Shown piece by piece: positions 8,023-17,717 of a stretch of DNA of 64,000 nt. The position numbers were made by a program, and so were the translations under genes. How positions within the stretch are numbered: the first letter of the stretch is position 1; each line of letters starts with the position of its first letter. This DNA comes from an uncultured Ruminococcus sp. (GTDB taxonomy: Bacteria; Bacillota; Clostridia; Oscillospirales; Ruminococcaceae): NCBI GenBank assembly GCA_944386525.1, contig CALXBL010000004.1, positions 1 through 64,000 on the forward strand, given 5' to 3'. The notes beneath the pieces are model-generated. The model was given only the letters and a program-made list of their open reading frames with translations, searched no databases and was not told where the DNA came from.

Positions 8023-8825
8023 AAGCTTTTCTTCTCCTGTTCATAAACACTCTGGATCATATGCTCCAGAACCTGATAATTCTGTATCAGATCTGCGGTA
8101 CTGCTAAACGCACTGCGATAAAGTTCCAGCATTACACTGCAATCAGGACTTATTTCCGACAGCCGGCTTAAAAACCGCTTTATCTGAAAGCTGCCACTAC
8201 CCACTTTAAGGCAATCGCCATACGATCCGTGATCGCTTATATGGACGTGTATCACCGACTCTCCAAGCGTTTCAAGCATTGCCTCGGGACTTTCTCCTGA
8301 GCGGACAGACTGCTTAACGTCAAGTACGAATTTCGCCTCAGTTCCCAGTGCCTTTTTAAGCTCCGCCAGAAAGGCAGCAGAGCCGCTTGCACATCGTGAA
8401 ACGTTCTCCTGAGCAACTGTAACTCCAAATTCCTTAGCCGTTTCTGCTATCTGGCAGAATCGCTCCGCATAAAGGGGCACATTCCCCGACGACTTTCCTC
8501 CGTGAAGAACAAATATCTCCGCACCCAAAGCCTCCATGGCAGCGAAGTAGTGCTTGTAATAGTCAAGCATATCGTGCATCCTTCTCTTGTACGGCGAAAA
8601 GAACATAAGCGTCTCCATCTCGCAGGTAAACGGATGAAGTGAGCGGCATTTCATATCAAACCGTTTTAGCAGATCCCCCATACTCATGATAAAGCTGCGG
8701 CGCAGCTCAGAGTGCGTATTTATAAATATCTCAGTCTGCTGCACTCCGCCCAGCGCCAGCTCATAGAGCGACTCCTCCACGGGCAATGGATACAGACAGG
8801 CTGTTGATACACCTGCTGTCAGCAT
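8019..8825 (-). CDS. Sugar phosphate isomerase/epimerase (xylose isomerase-like TIM barrel)
   Basis: A 268-residue protein of the AP endonuclease 2/xylose isomerase-like TIM-barrel fold. Visible marks are the metal-ligand-like strands LHGGKSSGN, VAQENVSR, FVLDVKQSV and HVHISDHG, which occur in this order in the family. The substrate cannot be predicted. I set the start at the ATG at 8825, 9 bases after AGGAGG; the frame extends 30 codons upstream through the promoter, so that part is not coding. It is the first gene of a two-gene operon with nrdR. Confidence 0.83.
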   Translation of the reverse strand: MLTAGVSTACLYPLPVEESLYELALGGVQQTEIFINTHSELRRSFIMSMGDLLKRFDMKCRSLHPFTCEMETLMFFSPYKRRMHDMLDYYKHYFAAMEALGAEIFVLHGGKSSGNVPLYAERFCQIAETAKEFGVTVAQENVSRCASGSAAFLAELKKALGTEAKFVLDVKQSVRSGESPEAMLETLGESVIHVHISDHGSYGDCLKVGSGSFQIKRFLSRLSEISPDCSVMLELYRSAFSSTADLIQNYQVLEHMIQSVYEQEKKSL

Positions 8826-8852
8826 AGCGGGCAGCCTCCTTCCAATACACTT

Positions 8853-8881
8853 ATTATACCATATACAATCGACTTTGGCAA
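8853..8881 (-). promoter_or_regulatory. Sigma-A promoter of the isomerase-nrdR operon
   Basis: Minus strand TTGCCA (8881-8876), 17-base spacer ending in TATGG, and TATAAT (8858-8853), 28 bases before the start codon. Confidence 0.75.
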
Positions 8882-8896
8882 GTACATTTTCCCAAC

Positions 8897-8928
8897 AAAA
8901 AAAGAACTGCCGCACAAGCAGCAGTTCC
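8897..8928 (-). terminator. Terminator of the secDF operon
   Basis: Minus strand GAACTGC pairs with GCAGTTC (8927-8921 with 8910-8904), followed by seven T. It lies just past the secF stop at 8945. Confidence 0.9.
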
Positions 8929-8944
8929 TGTCATTATTAAGCTA

Positions 8945-9934
8945 TCAAACCTTTGCAGCCTTCTTTTTCTTTGTATAGCGGACAATGCCGTTACCCATCT
9001 TCTTCTGCCAAAGTACCCAGATAGTAGGAACGAAGCAAATAGAATTAAATGTACCTACCACAATACCAATAGCCATAGGAATAGAGAAGCTGAGAATTGA
9101 GTTTACATCCATAACAGCTGCTACTATTGATACAACGATCATTGCAACTACTGTTGTGATAGATGTTCTTATTGTGCGGCGCAGTGACTGGGAGTTGCTT
9201 ATATTCACAAGCTCCTCTATCGTCATGCCATTGCACTTTTCCTGGTTCTCACGGATTCTGTCGTAGATAACAATAGTGTCGTTTACTGCATATCCCAATA
9301 GAGTGAGGATAACTGCCATAAAGTTGGAGTCTATCTCAAAACCGCACAGCACAACTCCGCCATAGGTGATTATCAGCGTAACAAGGAGTCCTGCCACTGC
9401 GCACACGCCTGAGGACCAGCCGCTGATAAGACGGAAACGGAATGCTATAAACAGAATAAGCACAATAGCTGCAAATACTGCCGCTACAATACACTTCGCA
9501 AAGAAATTGCTGCCGGAACGTGCGTCAACGTCGTTGGAGTCGAGAACCTTAAGATCAGCCTCGGGATACATTCCCTGAATAGTATCTGTTACCTCAGCCT
9601 GAAGGTCGGCTGTAAGACCCTCTGTTGAAGTGAAAGACACTGTCATTGTGTTTGAATTGTCGCTGAGAGACTCTCCTATCTGAGCCTGTACGCCCGAGCC
9701 TATAAGTTCCTCAAGCTCACTTTCAACGTCTGACTCAGATATATCGCCCTGATAACTGTAGGTGATGATAGTACCGCCCTTGAATTCCAATGCTACATCC
9801 ACTCCTGTAAATGTTGACAGGATGGACAGTACTACAAGTGATATTACAATTATGAGTATAAGCTTGGTCTTGCCGCAGAAGTCACGTACCTTTACGTCGA
9901 ATCTTTCATTCAGGTTTTCATAATTACTTGACAT
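8945..9934 (-). CDS. secF: Protein translocase subunit SecF
   Basis: A membrane protein of about 329 residues that works with SecD to use the proton-motive force in late steps of Sec export. It has an N-terminal helix (LILIIVISLVVLSILSTF), an external domain beginning DVALEFKGGTIITYSY (the characteristic EFKGG motif), then five clustered helices. The family motifs GYAVNDTIVIYDRIRE and SITTVVAMIVVSI are present. The start is taken as the ATG three codons after a GTG because GGAGG lies 8 bases before it. It overlaps the end of secD slightly, so the two are co-translated. Confidence 0.96.
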   Translation of the reverse strand: MSSNYENLNERFDVKVRDFCGKTKLILIIVISLVVLSILSTFTGVDVALEFKGGTIITYSYQGDISESDVESELEELIGSGVQAQIGESLSDNSNTMTVSFTSTEGLTADLQAEVTDTIQGMYPEADLKVLDSNDVDARSGSNFFAKCIVAAVFAAIVLILFIAFRFRLISGWSSGVCAVAGLLVTLIITYGGVVLCGFEIDSNFMAVILTLLGYAVNDTIVIYDRIRENQEKCNGMTIEELVNISNSQSLRRTIRTSITTVVAMIVVSIVAAVMDVNSILSFSIPMAIGIVVGTFNSICFVPTIWVLWQKKMGNGIVRYTKKKKAAKV

Positions 9935-11339
9935 TGATTCCACCTCCGTAAAGACTCTTCTTCTGGAAGCACTTGAATCTTGCCAGTGACAGCGTCATAA
10001 GCCTTGACGCAAGTACGCCCATGATAAAGTTCATGATAAGACCGGTCATCAATGTGAAACCGAATGAGTAAATAACTCCCTCAGTCGTTGCACCAAACCA
10101 GCGGAACAGCGGACTGAGAAGCTGTGCACACCAGCTGTCGGATACGCCGAATGCGCCCATGAGCACGATAGCTACAATAATACCAGTCAGATTGCCATCG
10201 AAAATTGCAGTAAACGCTCTGCTGTAACCAGATGTAAGCGCTGCGTCCAGTCTCTTGCCGGCACGAAGCTCCTCACGGATACGCTCACCGGTTATGATAT
10301 TTGCATCAACGCCCATACCGATAGACAGGATAATACCTGCTATACCGGGGATAGTGAGCGTTGCGCTATCCATAAAGCCGAACCAGCCGGATACTGCTGC
10401 CAGCATACCTGCAACCTGTCCGATAAGACAGATAGATGCAACTACTCCCTGGAGTCGATAGAGAACGATCATAAACACAATGATAAAGAGCAGTACAATT
10501 GCACCTGCAATCACCATTGCCTCAAGTGCACCCTGACCCATGGTGGGAGAGATAGTCTTAAAGCTTGATGTCTGGAGCGAAAAAGGCAGTGCGCCGGAGT
10601 TAATCTTGTCGGCAAGCTCCTTTGCCTCGTCGTATGTAAAGTCGCCCTCAATAGTACATTCACCGTTGGAAATAACGGTATTTACTGTAGGTGCAGAGAT
10701 CATTGTGTTATCCATCCAGATGGAGATAACTCCGTTTTCTGCATACAGCTCAGATGTTGCCTCATAGAACGCATCTGTACCGTCCTCTGTCAGCTTAAGT
10801 GTCACCATATATTTTGCAGCACCAGTAGTTTCATCCTGTGTTGCGCCTACGCCGGCTTCTGCCACCTGTGAGCCGGTGAGTACTATATCACCTGCCGGAA
10901 CAGTTTCGCCGTTTTCATCGTATGTTACGTCGGAACCATAGCGGAATGAAAGCTCTGCCATTTCGCCAAGCTCCTTTACCGCTGCCTCAGGATCGAAATC
11001 CTTCTCACCCGCCTGCCACGGGAAACGGACGATTATACGGTCGCTGTTGTAGTCAACGTATGTTTCGCTGTCGTTGATGTTCTGGGTGATGAGACGGTAC
11101 TTGATTGTTTCAAGTGCTGCGTCCATCTGTTCTTCAGTTGCATCTACGCCGTCTGCTGGCTCGAATGTAACGTCAACACCGCCCTGGATGTCGATACCAA
11201 GTCGAATGTCTTCAACACCGTGTACGTATGTTGTCACTATGTCGCCATACTGACTGTGTACGCCTGTTACAGTGGTTACAGTAAAGAGTGCGATAACGGC
11301 AAGCACAATGAAGAAAACGGATCTTTTCATTTTGTTCAC
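9924..11339 (-). CDS. secD: Protein translocase subunit SecD
   Basis: A 471-residue partner of SecF. It has an N-terminal helix, the signature RLGIDIQGGVDVTFEP, a large periplasm-facing domain, and a C-terminal block of helices with GMGVDANIITGERIREE and FTAIFDGNLTGIIVAIVL, both typical of SecD. The start is the GTG at 11339, 7 bases after AGGAGG; an ATG three codons later is less well placed, and 43 further codons upstream lack any site. The operon has its own strong promoter at 11440-11468. Confidence 0.95.
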   Translation of the reverse strand: MNKMKRSVFFIVLAVIALFTVTTVTGVHSQYGDIVTTYVHGVEDIRLGIDIQGGVDVTFEPADGVDATEEQMDAALETIKYRLITQNINDSETYVDYNSDRIIVRFPWQAGEKDFDPEAAVKELGEMAELSFRYGSDVTYDENGETVPAGDIVLTGSQVAEAGVGATQDETTGAAKYMVTLKLTEDGTDAFYEATSELYAENGVISIWMDNTMISAPTVNTVISNGECTIEGDFTYDEAKELADKINSGALPFSLQTSSFKTISPTMGQGALEAMVIAGAIVLLFIIVFMIVLYRLQGVVASICLIGQVAGMLAAVSGWFGFMDSATLTIPGIAGIILSIGMGVDANIITGERIREELRAGKRLDAALTSGYSRAFTAIFDGNLTGIIVAIVLMGAFGVSDSWCAQLLSPLFRWFGATTEGVIYSFGFTLMTGLIMNFIMGVLASRLMTLSLARFKCFQKKSLYGGGINVK

Positions 11340-11375
11340 GATTTTGCCTCCTGTTGTGAAGATTTGAAACTGCCG

Positions 11376-11400
11376 CCCAGTTGTCCGGCGGCAGATCCTC
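11376..11400 (-). other. Hairpin in the secDF leader
   Basis: On the minus strand CTGCCGCC pairs with GGCGGCAG across a short loop, between the promoter and the secD ribosome-binding site. It lacks a T run, so it may act in RNA stability or translation rather than termination. Confidence 0.45.
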
Positions 11401-11439
11401 TTTAGTTTGTCGATCATTAGCCTTCGACAGTTATCTATT

Positions 11440-11468
11440 ATTATATAACAACTTTCCCGATTAGTCAA
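11440..11468 (-). promoter_or_regulatory. Sigma-A promoter of secDF
   Basis: Minus strand TTGACT (11468-11463), exactly 17 bases, TATAAT (11445-11440), about 100 bases before the secD start. Confidence 0.85.
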
Positions 11469-11597
11469 TAGGGTTTAAAAATATTGTATAAAACATCTGA
11501 TTATACCTGCTGCTTTTCAGCGATATGCACTATCCTCTCCTTAACATTATATCCTCTAAGCATAAAACATACACACGGAAAAATTTCATAGAAACCA

Positions 11598-11626
11598 TTG
11601 AAATAAAATTTGAGATGTGATATAAT
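11598..11626 (+). promoter_or_regulatory. Sigma-A promoter of ung
   Basis: TTGAAA (11598-11603), 17 bases with a TG upstream of the -10, TATAAT (11621-11626), about 70 bases before the ung start. Confidence 0.8.
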
Positions 11627-11695
11627 AATAGTTATAATAGTTAAAATATGTAATTTTTAGCGGCAGTTCCCGCTTGATTTAAGGTGGTGTTTTTT

Positions 11696-12370
11696 ATGGT
11701 AAATTTCGGTAACAGCTGGGATAAGGTACTTATGGGCGAGTTCGACAAGCCCTACTACAAACAGCTAAGACAATTCCTTATAAACGAATACAAAACCCGC
11801 ACTATCTACCCCAATATGTACGACATATTCAACGCAATGAAACTCACTCCCTACGAAAAAGTGCGTGCCGTCATGATCGGTCAGGATCCATACCACGGCG
11901 AGGGACAGGCTCATGGACTTTGCTTCTCCGTGAAAAAAGGAGTTAATCCGCCTCCCTCTCTGGTGAATATTTTCAAGGAGATAAAGGACGATACCGGTAT
12001 TGATAACCTCGGGAAGCACGGCGAGCTAACTAAATGGGCTGAATCAGGTGTACTGCTCCTTAATGCGGTGCTCACCGTTCAGGCTGGCAACGCTGGCTCA
12101 CACAGAGGCAAGGGCTGGGAAACGCTTACTGATACCATAATCTCAAAGCTTAACGAACGGTGTGAGCCTATTGTTTTCTTGCTCTGGGGCTCGTATGCAA
12201 AGTCGAAACAGCCGCTTATCACCGCCCCTCAGCACCTTATACTTACTGCCGCACATCCAAGTCCGCTTTCTGCATATAACGGATTCTTCGGATGCAGGCA
12301 CTTCTCAAAAACCAACGACTTCCTAATACAAAAAAATCTCCCTCCTATCGACTGGAGTATAGATAACTAA
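11696..12370 (+). CDS. ung: Uracil-DNA glycosylase
   Basis: A 224-residue base-excision repair enzyme that removes uracil from DNA. The water-activating loop GQDPYHG with the catalytic Asp is at about residues 62-68, the PPSL loop follows, LLLNAVLTV corresponds to the uracil-binding LLLN motif, and HPSPLSA (about 187) contains the catalytic His. Length matches family 1 UDGs. The start is the ATG at 11696 behind AAGGTGG; the GTG four codons earlier lies within that site. Confidence 0.97.
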   Translation: MVNFGNSWDKVLMGEFDKPYYKQLRQFLINEYKTRTIYPNMYDIFNAMKLTPYEKVRAVMIGQDPYHGEGQAHGLCFSVKKGVNPPPSLVNIFKEIKDDTGIDNLGKHGELTKWAESGVLLLNAVLTVQAGNAGSHRGKGWETLTDTIISKLNERCEPIVFLLWGSYAKSKQPLITAPQHLILTAAHPSPLSAYNGFFGCRHFSKTNDFLIQKNLPPIDWSIDN

Positions 12371-12389
12371 AAAGAAAGGCGATAAACAG

Positions 12390-13262
12390 ATGAAAGCAGC
12401 AGAACTTTTCCACAAAAAGACAGTATATTCATTCGAGGTGTTTCCTCCAAAGAAGGACAGTCCTATCGAATCCATATACAGCACGCTTGACCAGATAGAG
12501 GAGCTGCGCCCCGACTTCGTGAGCGTCACCCTCGGCGCAGGCGGCAGCGGCAACGGCGAAAACACCATCGCTGTTGCAAAGAGACTCAAAGATCAGCATG
12601 GCATCACGCCTATGGTGCATCTGCCATGTATTCACCACACAAAGGCGCAGATTGATTCTCTCCTCGATACCTTCCGTGAAAACGGCATCGAAAATATCCT
12701 TGCTCTCCGTGGAGATATAGTTCCCGGAATGAAGAGGGCGGAGGACTTCGCCCATGCAAGCGACCTTATTGCATATATAAGCTCAAAGGGCGGATTCGAT
12801 ATTGCAGCTGCCTGCTATCCGGAAAGTCACACTGAAGCGCCTAATCTCGATACCGACATTGAATTCCTGAAGCTCAAACAGGAGGCAGGCGCTACTCACC
12901 TGATGTCACAGCTATTCTTTGACAACGAGGCTTTCTACAACTTCCGCTGGCGTGCGGAAAGAGCCGGTGTGACCATCCCGATAGAAGCCGGTATAATGCC
13001 GGTAACCAACCGCAAGCAGATAGAACGTATGGTCTCAATGTGCGGCGCAAGTCTGCCGAGAAAGTTTACCCGTATTATCCAGAAGTATGAGCACAACCCC
13101 GAGGCTCTCCGTGACGCCGGCATCGCATACGCCATAGACCAGATAGTTGACCTGCTCGCTGAGGGAGTCGACGGAATACATCTATACATCATGAACAATC
13201 CTTATGTTGCACGAAAAATAACTGAGGCTGTTGTCGGCATTATCAGGATCGGTGACAAATAA
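12390..13262 (+). CDS. metF: 5,10-methylenetetrahydrofolate reductase
   Basis: A 290-residue flavoprotein that reduces methylene-THF to methyl-THF, the methyl donor for MetH. The TIM-barrel family motifs are in order: YSFEVFPPK, VSVTLGAGG, HLPCIHHT, ILALRGD, ACYPESH, SQLFFDN, and EAGIMPVTN. An AAAGGCG site precedes the ATG. Its TAA overlaps the ATG of the next gene (TAATG), giving a tight operon metF / activation protein / metH. Confidence 0.96.
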   Translation: MKAAELFHKKTVYSFEVFPPKKDSPIESIYSTLDQIEELRPDFVSVTLGAGGSGNGENTIAVAKRLKDQHGITPMVHLPCIHHTKAQIDSLLDTFRENGIENILALRGDIVPGMKRAEDFAHASDLIAYISSKGGFDIAAACYPESHTEAPNLDTDIEFLKLKQEAGATHLMSQLFFDNEAFYNFRWRAERAGVTIPIEAGIMPVTNRKQIERMVSMCGASLPRKFTRIIQKYEHNPEALRDAGIAYAIDQIVDLLAEGVDGIHLYIMNNPYVARKITEAVVGIIRIGDK

Positions 13263-13930
13263 TGAAGCTAAACAGCATAGATCGTGCCGAGGCTCTCAGA
13301 TATATGGGCTATATGGGTATAACTCCCGACAGCTCCATGCAAAGCCGCATTGATCTCCTTGAACAGGAACTTATAAAAACTGCTGTCCCCAGATTCGTTT
13401 GGTGCGTTGAGGAGATAACCAGAGATGACGGCGTCCTGTCGGCAGGAGGCGTTCCTCTTGCAGGCAAAGCTATCGCTGAACATCTGGATGGATGCAGCCA
13501 TGCTGTATTTATGGCAGCTACGCTGTCGGCTCAGACGGATATACTCATTTCCAGAGCCGGAAAAAGAGATATCGCCGACGGTCTTATTCTGGACGCCCTC
13601 GGAAGCGCAGGCATTGAACAGATATGCAATCGTGTAGAGGAGCTTATAAAAGAGGAGCTTACCGACAAATTCCTGACATGGCGTTTCAGTCCCGGATATG
13701 GGGACTTTCCTCTTGATACGCAGACAAGCCTTGGCTCAAGGCTCAACATTTCCCGTCGTGCAGGTATAACTATTACCGATACCTATCTTATGATCCCAAG
13801 TAAATCAGTAACTGCTGTTATGGGCATTTCGGACAAGCCTCTTCCAAAAAGGCAGTCCGGCTGCCTCTATTGCAGCATGAAGGATAAATGCAATTTCAGA
13901 AGAAACGGAGTGCGGTGTACAGATGCTTAA
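13262..13930 (+). CDS. Stand-alone vitamin B12-dependent methionine synthase activation domain protein
   Basis: A 222-residue protein matching the MetH activation (reactivation) domain family, which binds S-adenosylmethionine during reductive methylation of oxidised cobalamin. The motif RFSPGYGDFPL corresponds to the RxxPGYP-type AdoMet-binding stretch of MetH. The neighbouring MetH is short and lacks this domain, so here the function is split between two polypeptides. The C-terminus carries a Cys cluster (CLYC, five more residues, C, then C near the end) that full MetH does not have and that could bind a metal or Fe-S cluster; that is inference. It overlaps metF by one base and metH by 8 bases. 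Confidence 0.88.
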   Translation: MKLNSIDRAEALRYMGYMGITPDSSMQSRIDLLEQELIKTAVPRFVWCVEEITRDDGVLSAGGVPLAGKAIAEHLDGCSHAVFMAATLSAQTDILISRAGKRDIADGLILDALGSAGIEQICNRVEELIKEELTDKFLTWRFSPGYGDFPLDTQTSLGSRLNISRRAGITITDTYLMIPSKSVTAVMGISDKPLPKRQSGCLYCSMKDKCNFRRNGVRCTDA

Positions 13931-16289
13931 AAAGCTGCTTAATGAGAAAAATTATATCCGCCTGGACGGCGGCATGGGAACTATGCTTCAGAAAAACGGT
14001 ATGCCTGCCGGCGCTGTTCCGGAACTTTATAATATAACTGAACCGGAACGTATCATGGCGGTGCACCGGGAATATGCCCGTGCCGGCGCAGACATCATAT
14101 ACGCAAATACTTTCGGAGCAAACCGTATAAAAATGAAGAATACCGGCTACAATGTATCTGAGCTTATCGAAGCTGGTATTGCCAACGCCAAAAAAGCTGC
14201 TGAGGGCACATCGGCTCTGGTAGCCCTTGACATAGGCCCTATAGGTCAGCTATTGGAACCGCTGGGTACACTCTCCTTTGAGGAGGCTTACGACATATTC
14301 CGTGAAGAGATAATCGCCGGAAAGCACGCTGACGTTATAGTCATAGAAACTATGACAGACCTCTATGAGACAAAGGCTGCACTGCTGGCTGCCAAGGAAA
14401 ACTCGCAAAAGCCGGTCCTTGTCACCATGACCTTCGAGGAGCGGGGCAGGACGTTTACCGGTTGCAGCGCCTCGGCTATGGCTATGACATTAGAGGGGCT
14501 GGGTGCTGACGCTATTGGTATAAACTGCTCTCTCGGCCCGAGGGAACTCTATCCTGTGGCTGAGGAAATTTGCAGATGGACCAATCTCCCCGTTATCGTC
14601 AAGCCGAATGCAGGTCTGCCGGACCCGGTAACCGGTGAATTTTCAGTAGAGCCGGAAGATTTCGCCGACGCTCTGGCTGCTATGGCTGAGCTGGGCGTAC
14701 GTATTTTTGGCGGCTGCTGCGGTACTACTCCCGATCATCTGAAAGCTGCCTACCGCAGACTCGACAGCATGAATCTCCAGTCTGTACCCAAAAAGAACAT
14801 TCCTGCTGCCGTATGCTCGGCAAATACCACTGTTACCATAACAGAGCCACGCATGATAGGTGAACGCATAAATCCCACAGGAAAAAAACGCTTCCAGCAG
14901 GCTCTCAAAGAAAACGACATTTCCTATATTCTATCTCAGGCTGCTGAACAAACCGACGCCGGCGCTGATATCCTTGATGTAAACGTCGGTATGCCAGGCA
15001 TAGACGAAAAGGAAATGATGGTGCGTACTGTCAAGGCTATCCAGTCGGTAACAGACGTTCCGCTGCAGCTCGACTCCACTAAACCGGAGGTTCTGGAGGC
15101 TGCTCTCCGTGTGTATAACGGCAAGGCTGTTGTCAACTCTGTAAACGGTGAAATTGCATCTCTCGAAACTATACTTCCATTATGTAAAAAGTATGGTGCG
15201 GCAGTTGTGGGACTTACCCTCGACGAAAACGGCATTCCTCAGAAGGCTGACGACAGATTCGCCATTGCTGAAAAAATACTCGCAAAGGCTCGTGAATACG
15301 GCATTCCAGACAGAGATGTATATATTGACTGCCTGACTATGACTGTATCCGCCGAACAGACAGGCGCAGCGGAAACTCTTAACGCCCTCAGACGTGTAAA
15401 GACTGAGCTTGGACTTAAAACAGTACTGGGCGTTTCAAATATTTCGTTTGGCCTTCCCAACCGTGAGGCTGTAAACAGAACCTTCCTAACCATGGCTCTC
15501 CAGAATGGTCTCGACCTGCCCATACTCAACCCGAATATCACAACTATGGCTGAGGCTGTGAGAGCTTTCAAGGTACTCACCTGCGCCGATGAAAATTCAG
15601 TCTCATTTATTAAATGGTATGGCTCTGTCCAGCCGGTTAAGACTCCTGCTCCTGTAAGCAGCAGCAATAATATGGACCTGGGTTACGCCCTTGAACACGG
15701 TCTGTCGGAGGAATGCGCTAAGATAACTGCCTCTCTCCTCGAAAACCACGACCCGATGGAGATAGTAAACGATATGCTCATACCAGCACTCGATAAGGCT
15801 GGTGTCCTCTTTGAACAGGGCAAGATATTCCTGCCGCAGCTTATCCTGACAGCCGGCTCGGCTCAGGCGGCTTTCGCTGTTATAAAGGATAAAATGGCTC
15901 AGTCGCAGGACGCTCCCCAGTCCAAGGGCAAGATAGTACTTGCAACAGTAAAGGGCGATGTTCACGACATAGGCAAGAATATTGTTAAGGTATTGCTGGA
16001 AAACTACGGTTATACCGTTATCGACCTTGGAAAAGATGTTCCGCCGGAAACTGTAGTTAATGCCGCTATAGAACACAAGGTTCCTCTTGTTGGACTCTCT
16101 GCCCTTATGACTACTACTCTCGACGCTATGAAAGAGACTATTGCTCTGCTGAACAAAAAATATCCGGAGTGCAAAACCGTTGTAGGCGGTGCTGTACTAA
16201 CTCCGGAATACGCTCAGCAGATAAACGCTGACTTCTATGCAAAGGACGCAAAACAGTCCGTTGATGTGGCTAAAAAGATCATTGGCTGA
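13923..16289 (+). CDS. metH: Cobalamin-dependent methionine synthase (three-domain form)
   Basis: A 788-residue enzyme transferring the methyl of methyl-THF to homocysteine through cobalamin. Domains in order: homocysteine-binding barrel (1-290) with zinc Cys at 202 (GINCSLGP) and 265/266 (GGCCGTTP); pterin-binding barrel (about 300-560) with GERINPTGKKRF and DVNVGMPG; B12 cap (about 580-660); and Rossmann B12-binding domain with the DxHxxG motif (DVHDIGKN, about 679) and GLSALMTTT. The usual C-terminal activation domain is missing, compared with about 1,220 residues in E. coli; it is supplied by the preceding gene. Confidence 0.96.
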   Translation: MLKKLLNEKNYIRLDGGMGTMLQKNGMPAGAVPELYNITEPERIMAVHREYARAGADIIYANTFGANRIKMKNTGYNVSELIEAGIANAKKAAEGTSALVALDIGPIGQLLEPLGTLSFEEAYDIFREEIIAGKHADVIVIETMTDLYETKAALLAAKENSQKPVLVTMTFEERGRTFTGCSASAMAMTLEGLGADAIGINCSLGPRELYPVAEEICRWTNLPVIVKPNAGLPDPVTGEFSVEPEDFADALAAMAELGVRIFGGCCGTTPDHLKAAYRRLDSMNLQSVPKKNIPAAVCSANTTVTITEPRMIGERINPTGKKRFQQALKENDISYILSQAAEQTDAGADILDVNVGMPGIDEKEMMVRTVKAIQSVTDVPLQLDSTKPEVLEAALRVYNGKAVVNSVNGEIASLETILPLCKKYGAAVVGLTLDENGIPQKADDRFAIAEKILAKAREYGIPDRDVYIDCLTMTVSAEQTGAAETLNALRRVKTELGLKTVLGVSNISFGLPNREAVNRTFLTMALQNGLDLPILNPNITTMAEAVRAFKVLTCADENSVSFIKWYGSVQPVKTPAPVSSSNNMDLGYALEHGLSEECAKITASLLENHDPMEIVNDMLIPALDKAGVLFEQGKIFLPQLILTAGSAQAAFAVIKDKMAQSQDAPQSKGKIVLATVKGDVHDIGKNIVKVLLENYGYTVIDLGKDVPPETVVNAAIEHKVPLVGLSALMTTTLDAMKETIALLNKKYPECKTVVGGAVLTPEYAQQINADFYAKDAKQSVDVAKKIIG

Positions 16290-16302
16290 GAAAGGATCTT
16301 AA

Positions 16303-17712
16303 ATGGCAAAACTTAACAACAATATAAATAAATCCCTTGCTATGACCCTTATATTCAGCGGTGCGGTGCTTATTGCTCTGGCATTCGTTCTAATGCGAAT
16401 AGAGAATATCATCGGCTGGATAGGAAGTCTGCTGAGTATACTAAGACCTATTTTCATAGGAATCCTGCTTACCTTTATCCTTTATGGTCCCACTGTAAGG
16501 CTCACCCATCTGCTGGAAAAGGCTACAAAGGGACGACGTTTTCCCTGCAATGGTGTGGCTGTGCTCATATCATATGTGCTGTTTTTAGGTATACTCACAG
16601 GACTTATCTGGATAGTTGTGCCGTCATTCATCTCCAGCATACAGGAATTCACAGCTAAATTTTCCACCTATATGTACAATATCCAGAACTGGCTGAACGG
16701 TGTATTAAGCTTCATAAATGATGCCGGCGGCTTCAATATTATGGAAATGCTGAGCCTTAATATCGACGAAATTATAAAACAGATAACCAATGTGGTTTCT
16801 ATGATACCAGATTATATACCCGACCTTATGGAGACTATAGGTGAGTGGGCAAGCGGCATTGCAGGTGTTCTGACTGATATAGTTTTTGGTATAGCCTTTT
16901 CGGTATATATGCTCATAGGCAGAAAGCGCCTTAAACGCCAGGCAAAACGCATTATTAAAACATTCTGCTCCCAGACTGTATACAACCGTATCGCTCACAT
17001 AACAAACCTTGTTTTCGGAACATTCTCAAACTTTGTCTCCGGACAGCTTATTGAGGCTCTTATATTGGGACTGCTGTGCTTTATAGGAATGACTATACTG
17101 GATTTCCCCTATGCCGTGATGATAAGCGTTATCATAGGTGTGACTAATATCATACCTATAATCGGACCTATTATCGGTACAATACCGGGAGTTATCATAT
17201 ATCTGCTGGTAGACCCTTGGCGTGCTGTTTGGTTTGTGATATTCATCATTATTCTCCAGCAGATCGATTCCAACCTTATCTACCCAAGAGTTGTGGGAAG
17301 CTCAGTGGGACTGCCGGCTATATGGATACTGTTTGCAGTAACGGTTGGCGGCGGTATGTTCGGAGTCGTTGGAATGGTCGTAGGCGTACCTTTGATGTCG
17401 CTTATCTACACAATTCTCCGGGAAAAGACAGCCGCCGCAGCGGCTGAAGAAGAAGTGGAGATAGACAATCGCCCTCCTATGTTTCCAGAGGTGAACGAAA
17501 AGGCATCTGAGATAGTTGCTAAGATGAAAGGTTCTGTACAGAATGGATTCAGCAGCGTTATGGACAAGATAAACGAGCGTATTCGCAGAAAAGATTCCGA
17601 AAAAGAGCGCTCCGAAACTAAAGAGACTGAAAACAGTGAATCAAACGATATTGATCAGACTCTTGAAAAAGTTGAAAGCGGCGATGACGAAAACAAAACA
17701 GAAGACAAATAA
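16303..17712 (+). CDS. AI-2E family transporter (YdiK/PerM-like)
   Basis: A 469-residue membrane protein with about seven or eight helices and the family's conserved end segments: an N-terminal pair of helices, a central loop with amphipathic helices, and the C-terminal block GQLIEALILGLLCF, GVTNIIPIIGPIIGTIPG and PRVVGSSVGLPAIW, all typical of PF01594. Members have been linked to autoinducer-2 export or sodium/proton exchange; the substrate here is unknown. The last 100 residues are a charged Glu/Lys-rich cytoplasmic tail. It starts 13 bases after metH with AAAGGA ahead of the ATG. Confidence 0.88.
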   Translation: MAKLNNNINKSLAMTLIFSGAVLIALAFVLMRIENIIGWIGSLLSILRPIFIGILLTFILYGPTVRLTHLLEKATKGRRFPCNGVAVLISYVLFLGILTGLIWIVVPSFISSIQEFTAKFSTYMYNIQNWLNGVLSFINDAGGFNIMEMLSLNIDEIIKQITNVVSMIPDYIPDLMETIGEWASGIAGVLTDIVFGIAFSVYMLIGRKRLKRQAKRIIKTFCSQTVYNRIAHITNLVFGTFSNFVSGQLIEALILGLLCFIGMTILDFPYAVMISVIIGVTNIIPIIGPIIGTIPGVIIYLLVDPWRAVWFVIFIIILQQIDSNLIYPRVVGSSVGLPAIWILFAVTVGGGMFGVVGMVVGVPLMSLIYTILREKTAAAAAEEEVEIDNRPPMFPEVNEKASEIVAKMKGSVQNGFSSVMDKINERIRRKDSEKERSETKETENSESNDIDQTLEKVESGDDENKTEDK

Positions 17713-17717
17713 AAGCA

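Noticed and set aside
11340-11468. A longer SecD with 43 extra N-terminal residues
   Set aside because: The extra part covers the promoter and leader hairpin, and the signal-anchor helix would no longer be near the N-terminus.
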